Assembly (NCBI GenBank): GCA_964520425.1
Contig: CAZFMX010000023.1
Location: 1 to 39,861 of the forward strand
DNA length: 39,861 bases
Origin: JAFGFY01 sp964520425
GTDB taxonomy: Bacteria; Desulfobacterota; DSM-4660; Desulfatiglandales; HGW-15
Direction of reading: 5' to 3'
The notes beneath the pieces were generated by a model, which saw nothing but the letters and a program-made list of their open reading frames with translations, was not told the DNA's origin and searched no databases. Below, one piece after another: positions 26,169 through 34,219 of this stretch; the first letter of the stretch is position 1; the number at the start of each line of letters is the position of its first letter. Made by a program: the position numbers and the translations under genes.

Positions 26169-26216
26169 AAAAAAGCCCCGATCCTTCCGGTGAAGTTTCA
26201 CCTGAAAAACCGGGGC
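26169..26216 (-). terminator. his operon attenuator terminator
   Basis: On the minus strand GCCCCG at 26216-26211 and CGGGGC at 26180-26175 close a hairpin with an inner AGGTGAA/TTCACC stem, followed by TTTTTT. It begins 33 bases after the stop of the His-rich leader peptide. A possible competing pairing is GCTAATACAT inside the leader gene (near 26300-26309) with ATGTATTAGC after it (26226-26235), a perfect 10-base match. Confidence 0.85.
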
Positions 26217-26248
26217 GTATCTTAAGCTAATACATCAACCCATCGGCC

Positions 26249-26320
26249 CTAGGGGTGAAAGCCCACCTGGGGGTGATGATGATCGTGATGGTGTTGAAAT
26301 GTATTAGCGTTATTGGTCAT
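26249..26320 (-). CDS. hisL: histidine operon leader peptide (HisL-like, 23 residues)
   Basis: The frame reads MTNNANTFQHHHDHHHPQVG followed by FHP and a TAG stop: seven His codons in 23, six of them in a run of seven codons (HHHDHHH). This is the hallmark of ribosome-mediated attenuation. When charged His-tRNA is scarce the ribosome stalls in the His run and prevents the downstream terminator from forming. The promoter at 26344-26372 would put the transcript start only about 15-20 bases before the ATG. The ribosome site is weak (AAGAA). An Asp codon interrupts the His run, unlike enteric HisL. The arrangement promoter, His-rich peptide, terminator, hisG makes this call strong despite the small size. 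Confidence 0.9.
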   Translation of the reverse strand: MTNNANTFQHHHDHHHPQVGFHP

Positions 26321-26343
26321 GATCATTCTTAGCTTTACAGAAA

Positions 26344-26372
26344 ATATTAGTAACCCATTTTTCGATTGTCAA
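26344..26372 (-). promoter_or_regulatory. sigma-70 type promoter of the his operon
   Basis: On the minus strand TTGACA (26372-26367), a 17-base spacer and TAATAT (26349-26344). This is nearly consensus with ideal spacing, and lies just upstream of the His leader peptide. Confidence 0.8.
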
Positions 26373-26524
26373 GTACTTTTTTTCACAAATCATAAAAAAA
26401 TGTAGTAAGGAGACCTTTTTCAATGGGTTTAAGTAAAGGGTAAAGAAATCATCCCTGATTTCGGGGAGTTAGCCAATTGAGGCGAAGAGTTTGAGACAAA
26501 GCCGGGGAATTTTCATCTTTCTCG

Positions 26525-26621
26525 TCAAAGCAGGTTGTTGGGTTCGAGAATGAGGACCATATAACCTTCTCTCCCTTCGAAAGCCAAAATCTTAGCCCAG
26601 ATGGATTTTTCACGTCCTCTC
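26525..26621 (-). pseudogene. possible gene remnant ending GYMVLILEPNNLL
   Basis: A 31-codon open stretch without a start ends in AKILAFEGREGYMVLILEPN then NLL and a stop. The hydrophobic strand followed by a Pro-Asn-turn and LL recalls the C-terminus of CheW-like proteins. An in-frame TAG lies just upstream. It may be a decayed gene fragment or chance. The rest of 26373-26918 shows only the candidate promoter at 26713. Confidence 0.2.
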
Positions 26622-26712
26622 TATAAAAGCAATACTATGTATTCCAGTCGCTGCTATAGGATTTCATGATTTTCTTATGATTGAACAGGTTAATCCTAAT
26701 AATTGATGGGTT

Positions 26713-26741
26713 TTGCGTTTAAAGTAAATAATCTGTATATT
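26713..26741 (+). promoter_or_regulatory. candidate promoter upstream of histidine kinase gene
   Basis: TTGCGT, a 17-base spacer and TATATT. The match is fair and lies about 180 bases before the kinase ATG. AT-rich surroundings make a chance match possible. Confidence 0.35.
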
Positions 26742-26918
26742 CATTGAGTTATACAATTAAAAGTAGGGTCTAGGCACTCCACTCGGAAGGAGATAGGCTG
26801 AAAAACTTGGGCTAATAAGACATTAACACTTGTTCTGCAGACTATGGGTCCGTTAATGTGATATATGGGGCGAGTCTCAATATGGAAATTCCAGAAGTAG
26901 TATTTAGGGAGGCGTTTC

Positions 26919-28301
26919 ATGACTCTCCGAGATATTGAATGCTCTGACAATGAAAGAATAAATCTCATTACTAATCGAATCTCCGAGAAGATCAAAGACT
27001 ATGAAATTTATTCGTTTACGGATCAGCAGGATTGCGCATTAAAGACTTTTTTTGATCTGGCTCAGGAATTTGAAAAACAGCCTGATTTTCTTTCTATCTG
27101 CGTGCTGATACCCAAGATCTTTTTCCAATTTGAGTGCAACATGTTTCTGACGAACAGTGATGGACATTATGAAAGGGTGTGTAGCTCAGATATGTCGAAC
27201 CATGGTTCTATGGGAAAAGTCTTTTCAGAATCTGAGATGTTGGACACTCAAGCCCTTGGAGATAAGTGTTACCGCATTCCAATAAGAGGAAACATGCAGT
27301 TACTGTCCAGTCTGTCCAGTCTTTACAGAGACGGTATTCTGGGTGTTTTCGAAATCCACTCAGCCTCATTGCTATCCGATCACATGAAGTTCTTTTTAGA
27401 GAAATATGTCAATCGGATAGGGTTTCAACTCCATAACCGATTCATAACGGAAAAAAACAGAGAGCATCTTCAATTTATCAAAAATCTGGTAAACGACATC
27501 GGACATAACGTCATTGTACCGAACATGTATTTCAAGCTCTTCTACAGAAGGTTAAAAGGGAAGATAGACCGGGCCAATGCCATCAGTAGCCAAATGATGG
27601 AGGAGGCTGAAGGCTCTTATGATGGACCAGAAGGGCGAGACATGAAAAAACTTCTTATCGCTGAGGAGTTGAATTATGTGCATGAGTCCATGGAGACGCA
27701 ATTTCAGGAAATCCTTTCACATTATGAACAGACCAGTCTGTTCCTGGAAACCCTATTGAGGCGGTCTCATTTTGAAGAGGGTCGATATGTGATTGAACCT
27801 AAAATGGTCAATTTCAGAGAGAAGATCATTCGGCCTCAGTTGGAAAGATATATCCCCCGCCTCGAAGAACGCGGCATATCGGTAGATAACCAACTCTCCG
27901 GCATCCCGAGTGAAGAGATTACTGTAGTTGCTGATGTAGGATTGATCTCCCAGGCATATGCCAACCTTTTCAGCAATGCCGTAAAATATACCAGGGCGGT
28001 CGTTGATGAAGAGGGCCATACACGGAAATTTGTCGCCGTGGGTATGGAATTCTTGGAAGAATATTTTGGAGAAGGGAAGGACGGCGTCAAGTTCAATGTA
28101 TTCAGCACCGGGCCTCACCTTCCATCGGAAGACCTCCCGAAATTATTCGATGAGGGATATCGAGGAAAGAATGTGGAAAGCGAATATGGCACCGGCCACG
28201 GCCTTCAGTTTATAAAAGATGTGATTGATCTCCACGGCGGTGTTGTCGGCTATGAAGCCACGCCTTCCGGAAATAACTTCTTCTTTATTTTGCCCAAGTA
28301 A
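26919..28301 (+). CDS. orphan cytoplasmic sensor histidine kinase with degenerate ATP-lid box
   Basis: A 460-residue protein with no membrane segment. Residues ~35-180 look like a GAF-type sensory region. Residues ~180-290 are helical and carry a His at 196 (LVNDIGHNVIVPNMYFKL), the likely phosphorylation site, though it does not follow the standard HELRTP pattern. The ATPase domain follows: N-box LFSNAVKYTRA, and G2 box GTGHGLQFIKDVIDLHGG. The G1 box reads FSTGPHLPSED, so the usual adenine-binding Asp is replaced by Ser, which may alter nucleotide binding. A strong ribosome site (GGGAGGCGTTTC) supports the start. No response regulator is adjacent, and the next gene is convergent. The family call is good; the signal and partner are unknown. 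Confidence 0.8.
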   Translation: MTLRDIECSDNERINLITNRISEKIKDYEIYSFTDQQDCALKTFFDLAQEFEKQPDFLSICVLIPKIFFQFECNMFLTNSDGHYERVCSSDMSNHGSMGKVFSESEMLDTQALGDKCYRIPIRGNMQLLSSLSSLYRDGILGVFEIHSASLLSDHMKFFLEKYVNRIGFQLHNRFITEKNREHLQFIKNLVNDIGHNVIVPNMYFKLFYRRLKGKIDRANAISSQMMEEAEGSYDGPEGRDMKKLLIAEELNYVHESMETQFQEILSHYEQTSLFLETLLRRSHFEEGRYVIEPKMVNFREKIIRPQLERYIPRLEERGISVDNQLSGIPSEEITVVADVGLISQAYANLFSNAVKYTRAVVDEEGHTRKFVAVGMEFLEEYFGEGKDGVKFNVFSTGPHLPSEDLPKLFDEGYRGKNVESEYGTGHGLQFIKDVIDLHGGVVGYEATPSGNNFFFILPK

Positions 28302-28503
28302 TTAGACTCATTAAGTAAGCTGCACTTTTTGAAAAGACATGCTTATAAGATAATGAAAAAGCTATTATCCCCATGAATGTGTGTCTTTCTTTATAATCTA
28401 TTAGAAACTAGTAGATTTTTAAGTTAGCTCCGAGAGAAACTGCCTCATACGTTCGCAGCCGTGAAGAATTTTGGGGAAATGATTTGCTAAGTATTCATCA
28501 TCT

Positions 28504-28548
28504 GTATTAGTCAAGGATCTGACTGTTCGTGAGGTCCTTGACTAATAC
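28504..28548. terminator. bidirectional terminator between kinase and AOR genes
   Basis: GTATTAGTCAAGGA at 28504-28517 pairs with TCCTTGACTAATAC ending at 28548, a perfect 14-base stem with a 17-base loop. It sits between convergent genes, seven bases from the AOR stop codon. There is no long T-run on either side. Confidence 0.7.
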
Positions 28549-28554
28549 ACCTTA

Positions 28555-30480
28555 TCATACGAGTCCCCGCTCCTTCAAATCATCCGCGATATCTTTCATA
28601 TCAAACTGTTGAAGAGTGTCGGCCTTGGGCAGCCCGCTTTCAACATCCCAGCCCCTTAACTCATAGTATTCGTCTTTTAGTGTTTCAAACTCCTGTCTAT
28701 CAATGACTGCACTCTCTTTTGATATGATCGCACCATCTTTTCCGGGTACAATACATTCGGGATCACAGAATAGTTCGTTCTTTCTCAATGGTTGATTGAA
28801 ATAGTAATCCATCAACTGGTCATCCTTTCGGCCGTCCCAACCCTGCCTCAGTAGGACAGCCCTCTGCATGTTGAAATTCCTCTCTCCAAGCAAGTAAAGC
28901 CCTGCTTCGTCCACATCTCTGCCTGTCACAGCAGAGAATATCTGCCATTCGAGGGCCGGCTCATCAGGGTTATCGGCAAAATAGTCCGCCCAAATTCTCA
29001 TCCAACTGAGGTCACACAGAATCATGCTTTCTTTTACATATGCCCTGTCCTGGGCCTTCTTTGAGGCAAGAGCCTTTCCCTCCATGCTGGTGAAATCAGC
29101 TGCCTCTCTACTCCCCCATAAACGCTCAGCGAACCGTCGAAGATTCTGGCTTGAGAAGGTCGCGTTTTCTTCCTTGTTCGCCCAGCTTATCCATCTAAAG
29201 AGTAATTCTACCGACTCGTGGAGTGTCTGTATCGGTCTTCTTGTTTCAGTGGCATAGATAAGGGCGTTCATTGGGATAAGCCTTGGATCATAATCCTTGG
29301 TCTCGCTGTTTCTGGTGGCGACAAAATCCCCTATTCGCGCTTTTGCCCGTTCCCCCAGGGATTCCGCCGCCTTGATGGTGCCCTCCGCAAGAAGGTCTCC
29401 AAAGCCTTCTCTGTAGGCAATCATTCGGGTAAGAGCTTTTATAAACTCAGGACCACCGATCATTGAAAGGGGTAGGCCTATCTCCTTCTCGTCCAGAAGA
29501 GATTCTTTGTGACAGAAATTTAGCCAATCGACCATGCCGTGTATGACGGCCGTGTCCAAACCATAGTCGTCGCATAATCTGGTGCCCAGCATGCGTGTTT
29601 CATGATCTTCTCCCCCCGAATAGAGCAAGATCGGGAAGAAGTAGAACATGGTCGCCTGACAAAGGGATTTGTATTTTCGGCCTTTTGCATCCTTATAAAA
29701 ATTGCGGCCGCAGCCTATCCCGCATTTAAAGCAGATCTGCTGTCGGAAAGACTCGGTAACCTTCCAAAAAGTAGGATCGAAACGGGCTGTTTTTGTGATC
29801 TCCCTGAGTTGTCCTGCCAGGTCATTCAGTCTTTCAGGGTAAGCCGCTTCAGTTCTACCGCTACCCGCCACCACAACAGCCTTCAGCATTTTGGACCCCA
29901 TGACAGCACCCAGACCTGCGGAGCCTGATGATCCGTCATCTGCTAGGATTGTGGCAAAAGAGATTAGTCGTTCAGCGGCCGGACCAATCGTGATGACACT
30001 GAAACGTCTTCCATATTCCGCCTTGAGCATGTCACAGGCTTCAAAAGAGGTCTTGCCCCAGTATGGGGTGGCATCCTTTATTTCAACCCTGTCATTTTCT
30101 ATCAGGACATAAACCGGTTTTTCAGTTTTCCCCTGAATGACCAGGCCGTCATAACCGGCATCTTTCAAATCAATCCCCCACTTACCTCCGAAGTTGGCAA
30201 AGGAAAAGGCTTCCCTGTCGCCCATAGGTGATTTTCCGCACATCTGCCATCTTGAACCGGCAAACCCATTGAAACCGGCCACAGGTCCTGTAACGCATAT
30301 CAAACCGTTATCGGGATCAAATACCCTGGTCTCAGGAGGCACAAGATCCCAGTAGAGTTTAGCGGCAATGCCCCTTCCGCCGATAAACCGATCCGAATAC
30401 TCAGCGGTCTCCATCCTTTCGCTGTTCCCGTTGGATAAATCAACCCTCAGAATTTGACCTGCATACCCGTATGGTGCCAT
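28555..30480 (-). CDS. aldehyde ferredoxin oxidoreductase (tungsten pterin family)
   Basis: AOR-family enzymes oxidise aldehydes to carboxylic acids (or reduce acids) with ferredoxin, using a tungsto-bispterin and one 4Fe-4S cluster. The 641-residue length is typical. The N-domain has LRVDLSNGNSE, GGRGIAAKLYWDLVPP and TGPVAGFNGFAGSRW, and AGLGAVMGSKMLKAVVV is the classic family motif. The cluster-binding cysteines are in CFKCGIGCG, with the fourth in SMILCDLSWMRIW. No MoaD-like protein, ferredoxin or pyridine-nucleotide partner is next to it. A short MITE-like element lies about 30 bases before the start. The aldehyde substrate cannot be told; related paralogues include benzoyl-CoA reductase subunits, but this one has the AOR layout. 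Confidence 0.9.
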   Translation of the reverse strand: MAPYGYAGQILRVDLSNGNSERMETAEYSDRFIGGRGIAAKLYWDLVPPETRVFDPDNGLICVTGPVAGFNGFAGSRWQMCGKSPMGDREAFSFANFGGKWGIDLKDAGYDGLVIQGKTEKPVYVLIENDRVEIKDATPYWGKTSFEACDMLKAEYGRRFSVITIGPAAERLISFATILADDGSSGSAGLGAVMGSKMLKAVVVAGSGRTEAAYPERLNDLAGQLREITKTARFDPTFWKVTESFRQQICFKCGIGCGRNFYKDAKGRKYKSLCQATMFYFFPILLYSGGEDHETRMLGTRLCDDYGLDTAVIHGMVDWLNFCHKESLLDEKEIGLPLSMIGGPEFIKALTRMIAYREGFGDLLAEGTIKAAESLGERAKARIGDFVATRNSETKDYDPRLIPMNALIYATETRRPIQTLHESVELLFRWISWANKEENATFSSQNLRRFAERLWGSREAADFTSMEGKALASKKAQDRAYVKESMILCDLSWMRIWADYFADNPDEPALEWQIFSAVTGRDVDEAGLYLLGERNFNMQRAVLLRQGWDGRKDDQLMDYYFNQPLRKNELFCDPECIVPGKDGAIISKESAVIDRQEFETLKDEYYELRGWDVESGLPKADTLQQFDMKDIADDLKERGLV

Positions 30481-30511
30481 TTTGTTCTCCGCGTGATAGA
30501 ATTAATTTAGA

Positions 30512-30571
30512 GAATGGTGATGAGGTTTTTTGGGGAGACTCGGAATCAACGAAAAGATTTCATCACCATTC
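30512..30571. repeat. GAATGGT-ended MITE-like element, short copy
   Basis: GAATGGTGATGA at 30512 is mirrored by TCATCACCATTC ending at 30571, and the right ~49 bases match the left end of the 22995 element in reverse. It appears to be an internally deleted copy. It lies between argJ and the AOR gene. Confidence 0.7.
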
Positions 30572-30625
30572 ACTCGCTGTTCATAGGCCTTTCAATCCAT
30601 TCATAAACAGAGAATTCCAACGTGA

Positions 30626-31810
30626 TCAAGTTGTATAGTATGCATTGATCTTCACGTATTCTTCAGTGAGGTCACACCCCCAAACCCTTTCCGAATAAGG
30701 TCCGTTCCCCAAAACGATCTCTATATGAATCTCGTCCTTTTTAAGTATTTCTGAAATGTCATGGAGTGGAACTTCATTTCGTTCCAGGGTCTTGGCGTCG
30801 ATCTGAAGTTGGTGGTCTCCTTGTCCGAAAATAATTTTCAACTCATGGATATCCACAGAGTATTGGAACACCTTGCCTATGGCCATCACGAACCTTCCCC
30901 AGTTGGGATCTGCCCCGTAAATAGCTGTTTTTACCAAGGGCGAATTGATGACCGCCCTAGCAGTCAGCAGGGCCTGTTCCTCAGTCCGTGCCCCTGAGAC
31001 AATAAGCTCAATGAGCTTGGTCGCGCCCTCTCCGTCCCGCACGATCTCCTTTGCCAGGTGAATGGCCATTTCCGATAAAACGTTCTCGAATTCATCCTCT
31101 TTCACCTGACCGGCCAATCCGTTGCTCATGATGACCACCGTATCGCTCGTGGAGGTATCCGTATCCACGGATATTCTGTTAAAGGACCGATCCACGACTC
31201 TTCGCAGCATAGGCTGCAATCTGTCCGACGGGATTTTTGCGTCCGTCACAAAATAGCAGAGCATGGTGGCCATGTTTGGCTCGATCATACCCGACCCTTT
31301 CGCGATACCGAACATGGTTGCCTCTCCTATCCTTGCACTGACCCATTTAGGGCGCGTGTCCGTTGTCATGATGCTTCGAGCAAAAGCCTCGATATGCTGT
31401 TCGGTCTTGCCAAAATCTTGTTTCACCTCTTTGCAGGCTTCTGCAATAACTCCCATGGGTAGAGGCCGCCCGATCACTCCGGTGGATGACGGCAGCACCA
31501 TGCCGGAGTCCAGGCTGCAACTCTCAGCGACGAGTCTGCAAATGGTTATGGAATCTTCAATGCCCTGCTTTTCCGTGGCCACGTTGGCGTTTTTCGAATT
31601 CACAATAACCGCCTGAAGCAGTCCGTTTTTCAAATGCTCTCTACCCACCAGAACCGGGGCGCCCGGCATGGTATTCTTCGTAAAAACACCTGCTGCTTGA
31701 CAGGGAACATCGGAAAGGATACCCCCAAAATCCAAGGAATCATCTTTTATTCCGATGTTCTTACCAAACCATGAAAAACCCCTAACTGTTCTTATTTTAC
31801 TTTCTATCAT
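30626..31810 (-). CDS. argJ: ArgJ-family glutamate N-acetyltransferase / ornithine acetyltransferase
   Basis: ArgJ moves the acetyl group from N-acetylornithine to glutamate. It is an Ntn-like enzyme that cuts itself before a Thr. That Thr is residue 182 in KGSGMIEPNMATML, which is well conserved. The oxyanion segment SSTGVIG and DTDTSTSDTVVIM are present, and the C-terminus WGCDLTEEYVKINAYYTT fits the family. One normally invariant stretch, NSGNANACTG, reads NSKNANVATE (residues 71-80). The ribosome site GAGGGGGATAGCC supports the ATG. It lies downstream of the LysW gene cluster on the same strand, separated from lysJ by a ~360-base repeat element. If it is canonical, it needs acetylated intermediates that the LysW enzymes do not make, so its role here is uncertain. 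Confidence 0.88.
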   Translation of the reverse strand: MIESKIRTVRGFSWFGKNIGIKDDSLDFGGILSDVPCQAAGVFTKNTMPGAPVLVGREHLKNGLLQAVIVNSKNANVATEKQGIEDSITICRLVAESCSLDSGMVLPSSTGVIGRPLPMGVIAEACKEVKQDFGKTEQHIEAFARSIMTTDTRPKWVSARIGEATMFGIAKGSGMIEPNMATMLCYFVTDAKIPSDRLQPMLRRVVDRSFNRISVDTDTSTSDTVVIMSNGLAGQVKEDEFENVLSEMAIHLAKEIVRDGEGATKLIELIVSGARTEEQALLTARAVINSPLVKTAIYGADPNWGRFVMAIGKVFQYSVDIHELKIIFGQGDHQLQIDAKTLERNEVPLHDISEILKKDEIHIEIVLGNGPYSERVWGCDLTEEYVKINAYYTT

Positions 31811-31891
31811 TTGGCTATCCCCCTCAAACTCTACACAGTTGACATGATAGACTTTTGATTCTCAGGTTCTATTCCAAACCTGATCATCGTT

Positions 31892-32250
31892 TAGATACTC
31901 GTTCATTTATCATATATTCGTAGACCAAGTAAGAAATGAGGAACGGACTATTCCCTCAAGACGATATCTCAAAAAAAATTCCACTGAATCCCATAGTGAT
32001 CTGAACTTTGAGGGAGTATGCCCCGGGGTGTGCCCCGGGGGTTACGCCTCAGGATCTAAGCAGAATGTATAGCTCGCTTCAAAGAAACAGCCTCTAAAAC
32101 CCCCAAAGTTCAGATCACTATGGGATTCAGTGGAATTTTTTTTGAGATATCGTCTTGAGGGAATAGTCCGTTCCTCATTACATGTCAAAATAAACCAATA
32201 TTTTATCAAGAACACTGAATATACATTTAAGGAATTATGATACGAGACAC
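31892..32250. repeat. MITE-like palindromic element, copy B (between lysJ and argJ)
   Basis: This copy holds the best-preserved palindrome. TTCCCTCAAGACGATATCTC followed by AAAAAAAATTCCACTG... to CTTTGAGGG (about 31950-32014) is mirrored almost perfectly by 32100-32163, a stem of more than 60 bases. The loop again has CCCCGGGGTGTGCCCCGGGG. The outer ends (ATACTCG ... ATGATACGAGACAC) are related to copy A but more decayed. There is no gene inside. Confidence 0.85.
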
Positions 32251-32273
32251 GATTCTGTTGTAAGGAAAATACG

Positions 32274-33431
32274 TTATCCTTCTTTCTCGAGCACAGCCCT
32301 GATTTTGCTGACCACAAAGTCAATCTCCTCCCGGCTGATAACCAGAGGAGGCAACAGCCGGATGACCGTCGCACCCGCCAGCAGGACAATCACCCCTTCA
32401 CTCATCAGTCTTTGGACAAAGGGCCCTGCCTTTTCCTTAAGCTCAATGGCGAGCATCAGACCAAGCCCTCGAACCTCGCGGATTTTGTTGCTTTCAATGC
32501 CGCGGAGTTGATTGATAAAATATTCACCCAGGGTTTTGGCCTTATCGATCAGTCCCTCTTGGATGATGACCTCCAGGCTGGCTAGAGCGGCGGCACAGGC
32601 CGTCGGATTGCCGCCAAAAGTCGACGTATGACTCTTTAAAGGCACGGATATCTTATCCGTGCATAGAACAGCGCCCATGGGAAGGCCCCCGGCGATCGAT
32701 TTGGCCAGACAAAGCATATCCGGTGCGACAAACTGCTCACAGGCGAATAGAGTGCCGGTTCGGGCAAAACCGGTTTGGACCTCATCCATAATTAAAAGGA
32801 CCCCGGTTTTGTCACAGACCTGTCGCACCTCTTCAAAATATTCTTTGTTACCCGGTCGTACTCCCCCCTCACCCTGGACCGGCTCCAGTATAACAGCGGC
32901 GGTTTCTTCTCCAAACGTGTTCTTCAGTTTGTCAAGATTGTTAAAAGGGACATGTTTGACCCCTGCCATCATGGGGGCAAAGGGTTTTTGGTATTCCACC
33001 CCCCAAGTGGCGGCCAAGGCTCCCATGGTCTTACCATGAAATCCCCGCATGGCCGCGATAATCTCCTTCTTGCCCGTGGTGGCTCGGGCAAATTTTATAG
33101 CGGCCTCATTGGCTTCCGCTCCGGAATTACAGAAAAAGACCTTTTTGAGTTCGTATGGAGCAAGACCAATCAGTTTTTCCGCCAGCTTGGCGCGTACCGG
33201 ATTATAGAACATGGAATAGCAATTACCCAGTTCCAGATACTGATCGTGGATCGCCCGGGCTACGCTCTGGTTGCCATGACCGATATTGGAGACGCCGACA
33301 TTGGCCGCACAATCGATGTATTCCCTTCCCTGCTCGTCGTAGAGTTTAGCCCCCTTGCCCCGGACAATAACAATATCTCTTTTGGGATAAACCGGCAGAG
33401 TATAGGCATCCTCTATGGATTGGGTACTCAT
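32274..33431 (-). CDS. lysJ: LysW-pathway / acetylornithine-type aminotransferase (class III PLP)
   Basis: A 385-residue class III aminotransferase that converts the carrier-bound semialdehyde to bound ornithine or lysine with glutamate as amino donor. Motifs: NVGVSNIGHGNQSV, VFFCNSGAEANEAAIKFAR, ILEPVQGEGGV, LIMDEVQTGFARTGTLFA, the PLP lysine in LAKSIAGGLPMGAVL, and STFGGNPTACAAALASLEV. ArgD and LysJ cannot be separated with certainty by motif. The ATGA overlap with lysZ and the co-directional LysW genes argue for LysJ function. If argJ is canonical the same enzyme could also serve N-acetylornithine. It is the last gene of the tightly packed cluster. Confidence 0.9.
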   Translation of the reverse strand: MSTQSIEDAYTLPVYPKRDIVIVRGKGAKLYDEQGREYIDCAANVGVSNIGHGNQSVARAIHDQYLELGNCYSMFYNPVRAKLAEKLIGLAPYELKKVFFCNSGAEANEAAIKFARATTGKKEIIAAMRGFHGKTMGALAATWGVEYQKPFAPMMAGVKHVPFNNLDKLKNTFGEETAAVILEPVQGEGGVRPGNKEYFEEVRQVCDKTGVLLIMDEVQTGFARTGTLFACEQFVAPDMLCLAKSIAGGLPMGAVLCTDKISVPLKSHTSTFGGNPTACAAALASLEVIIQEGLIDKAKTLGEYFINQLRGIESNKIREVRGLGLMLAIELKEKAGPFVQRLMSEGVIVLLAGATVIRLLPPLVISREEIDFVVSKIRAVLEKEG

Positions 33432-34219
33432 TGAATCACCGTCCCTTTTCCCTTTAAAGCGTCTGATACGGGAAACTCACTTCGACCGTCCGCGATGATG
33501 ACCCGCGACGCCTGATTTTCAAAAAGTTTTCTAATGGCCATCATTTTGCGTTTCATGCGCCCGTCGGCCTGGGCCTCACGGCTCTCAATATCTGCTGCGG
33601 CAATAGCGGGGATCAGAGAGCCTTCATCCTCGGGATCTTCGAGAAATCCGGGGGCCTCGATGAGGTTAATAATGGTATCGGCCTTTATGGCAGCCTGAAG
33701 GACACGAACCACATCGTCATTCTCCGTATTAATAGCACAGTTCAGTTCATCAATAATGGGAACCGTGATCACCGGGACATACCCATTTCCCATCAATAGG
33801 GACAGAAGGTCTTTGTTGATTGACTGAGGCTTGCCTGAGAAGTCGCGAATGAGCTTCTGCTTTTTGTTCTCGTAGACACGAATGCCCTTGTTGCGCTGTC
33901 CGAGAACGGTTTTTCCGTCAAGCCCGGTCAGCCCCACGGCATTAATGCCGTTTTGCTGACAGAGCTCGACAATTCGTTTATTGCGCAGACCCGCATAGGC
34001 CATCATCATGACATCGATAAGTTTTTCGTCCGAATAGACGCTGTTATACCCTTTGACCGATGTCAACACTTGTTTGGGTTGTCCAAGATCCTCGGCCAGT
34101 TTGTCTCTAAGCGCGTTGGCCCCGTGGACAATAATGAATCTTTCATCCAGTACCGCTAGATCCACCACAATCCCCTTCACATTAATACGGCTTCCGCCAC
34201 CGATCTTCACAATAATCAT
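33428..34219 (-). CDS. lysZ: LysW-gamma-aminoadipate/glutamate kinase (LysZ type)
   Basis: An amino-acid kinase of 263 residues that phosphorylates the side-chain carboxylate of the carrier-bound substrate. It follows LysZ rather than ArgB in several places: IIVKIGGGSRIN at the start, VLTSVKGYNSVYSDEK, NAVGLTGLDGKTVLGQR, and GRMKRKMMAIRKLFE near the end. Two usual motifs are altered. The glycine-rich HGGG/HGGS loop reads HGAN (residues 32-35), and NTDGDQ reads NTENDD. Whether this changes substrate fit is unknown. The start codon follows the stop of the GATase-like gene with no gap (TAAATG), and the stop overlaps lysJ by four bases, so three proteins are translationally coupled. Confidence 0.9.
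   Translation of the reverse strand: MIIVKIGGGSRINVKGIVVDLAVLDERFIIVHGANALRDKLAEDLGQPKQVLTSVKGYNSVYSDEKLIDVMMMAYAGLRNKRIVELCQQNGINAVGLTGLDGKTVLGQRNKGIRVYENKKQKLIRDFSGKPQSINKDLLSLLMGNGYVPVITVPIIDELNCAINTENDDVVRVLQAAIKADTIINLIEAPGFLEDPEDEGSLIPAIAAADIESREAQADGRMKRKMMAIRKLFENQASRVIIADGRSEFPVSDALKGKGTVIQ

Noticed and set aside
32042..32389. 115-codon minus-strand frame overlapping the end of lysJ and element copy B
   Set aside because: It covers palindromic repeat sequence and the tail of lysJ in another phase.
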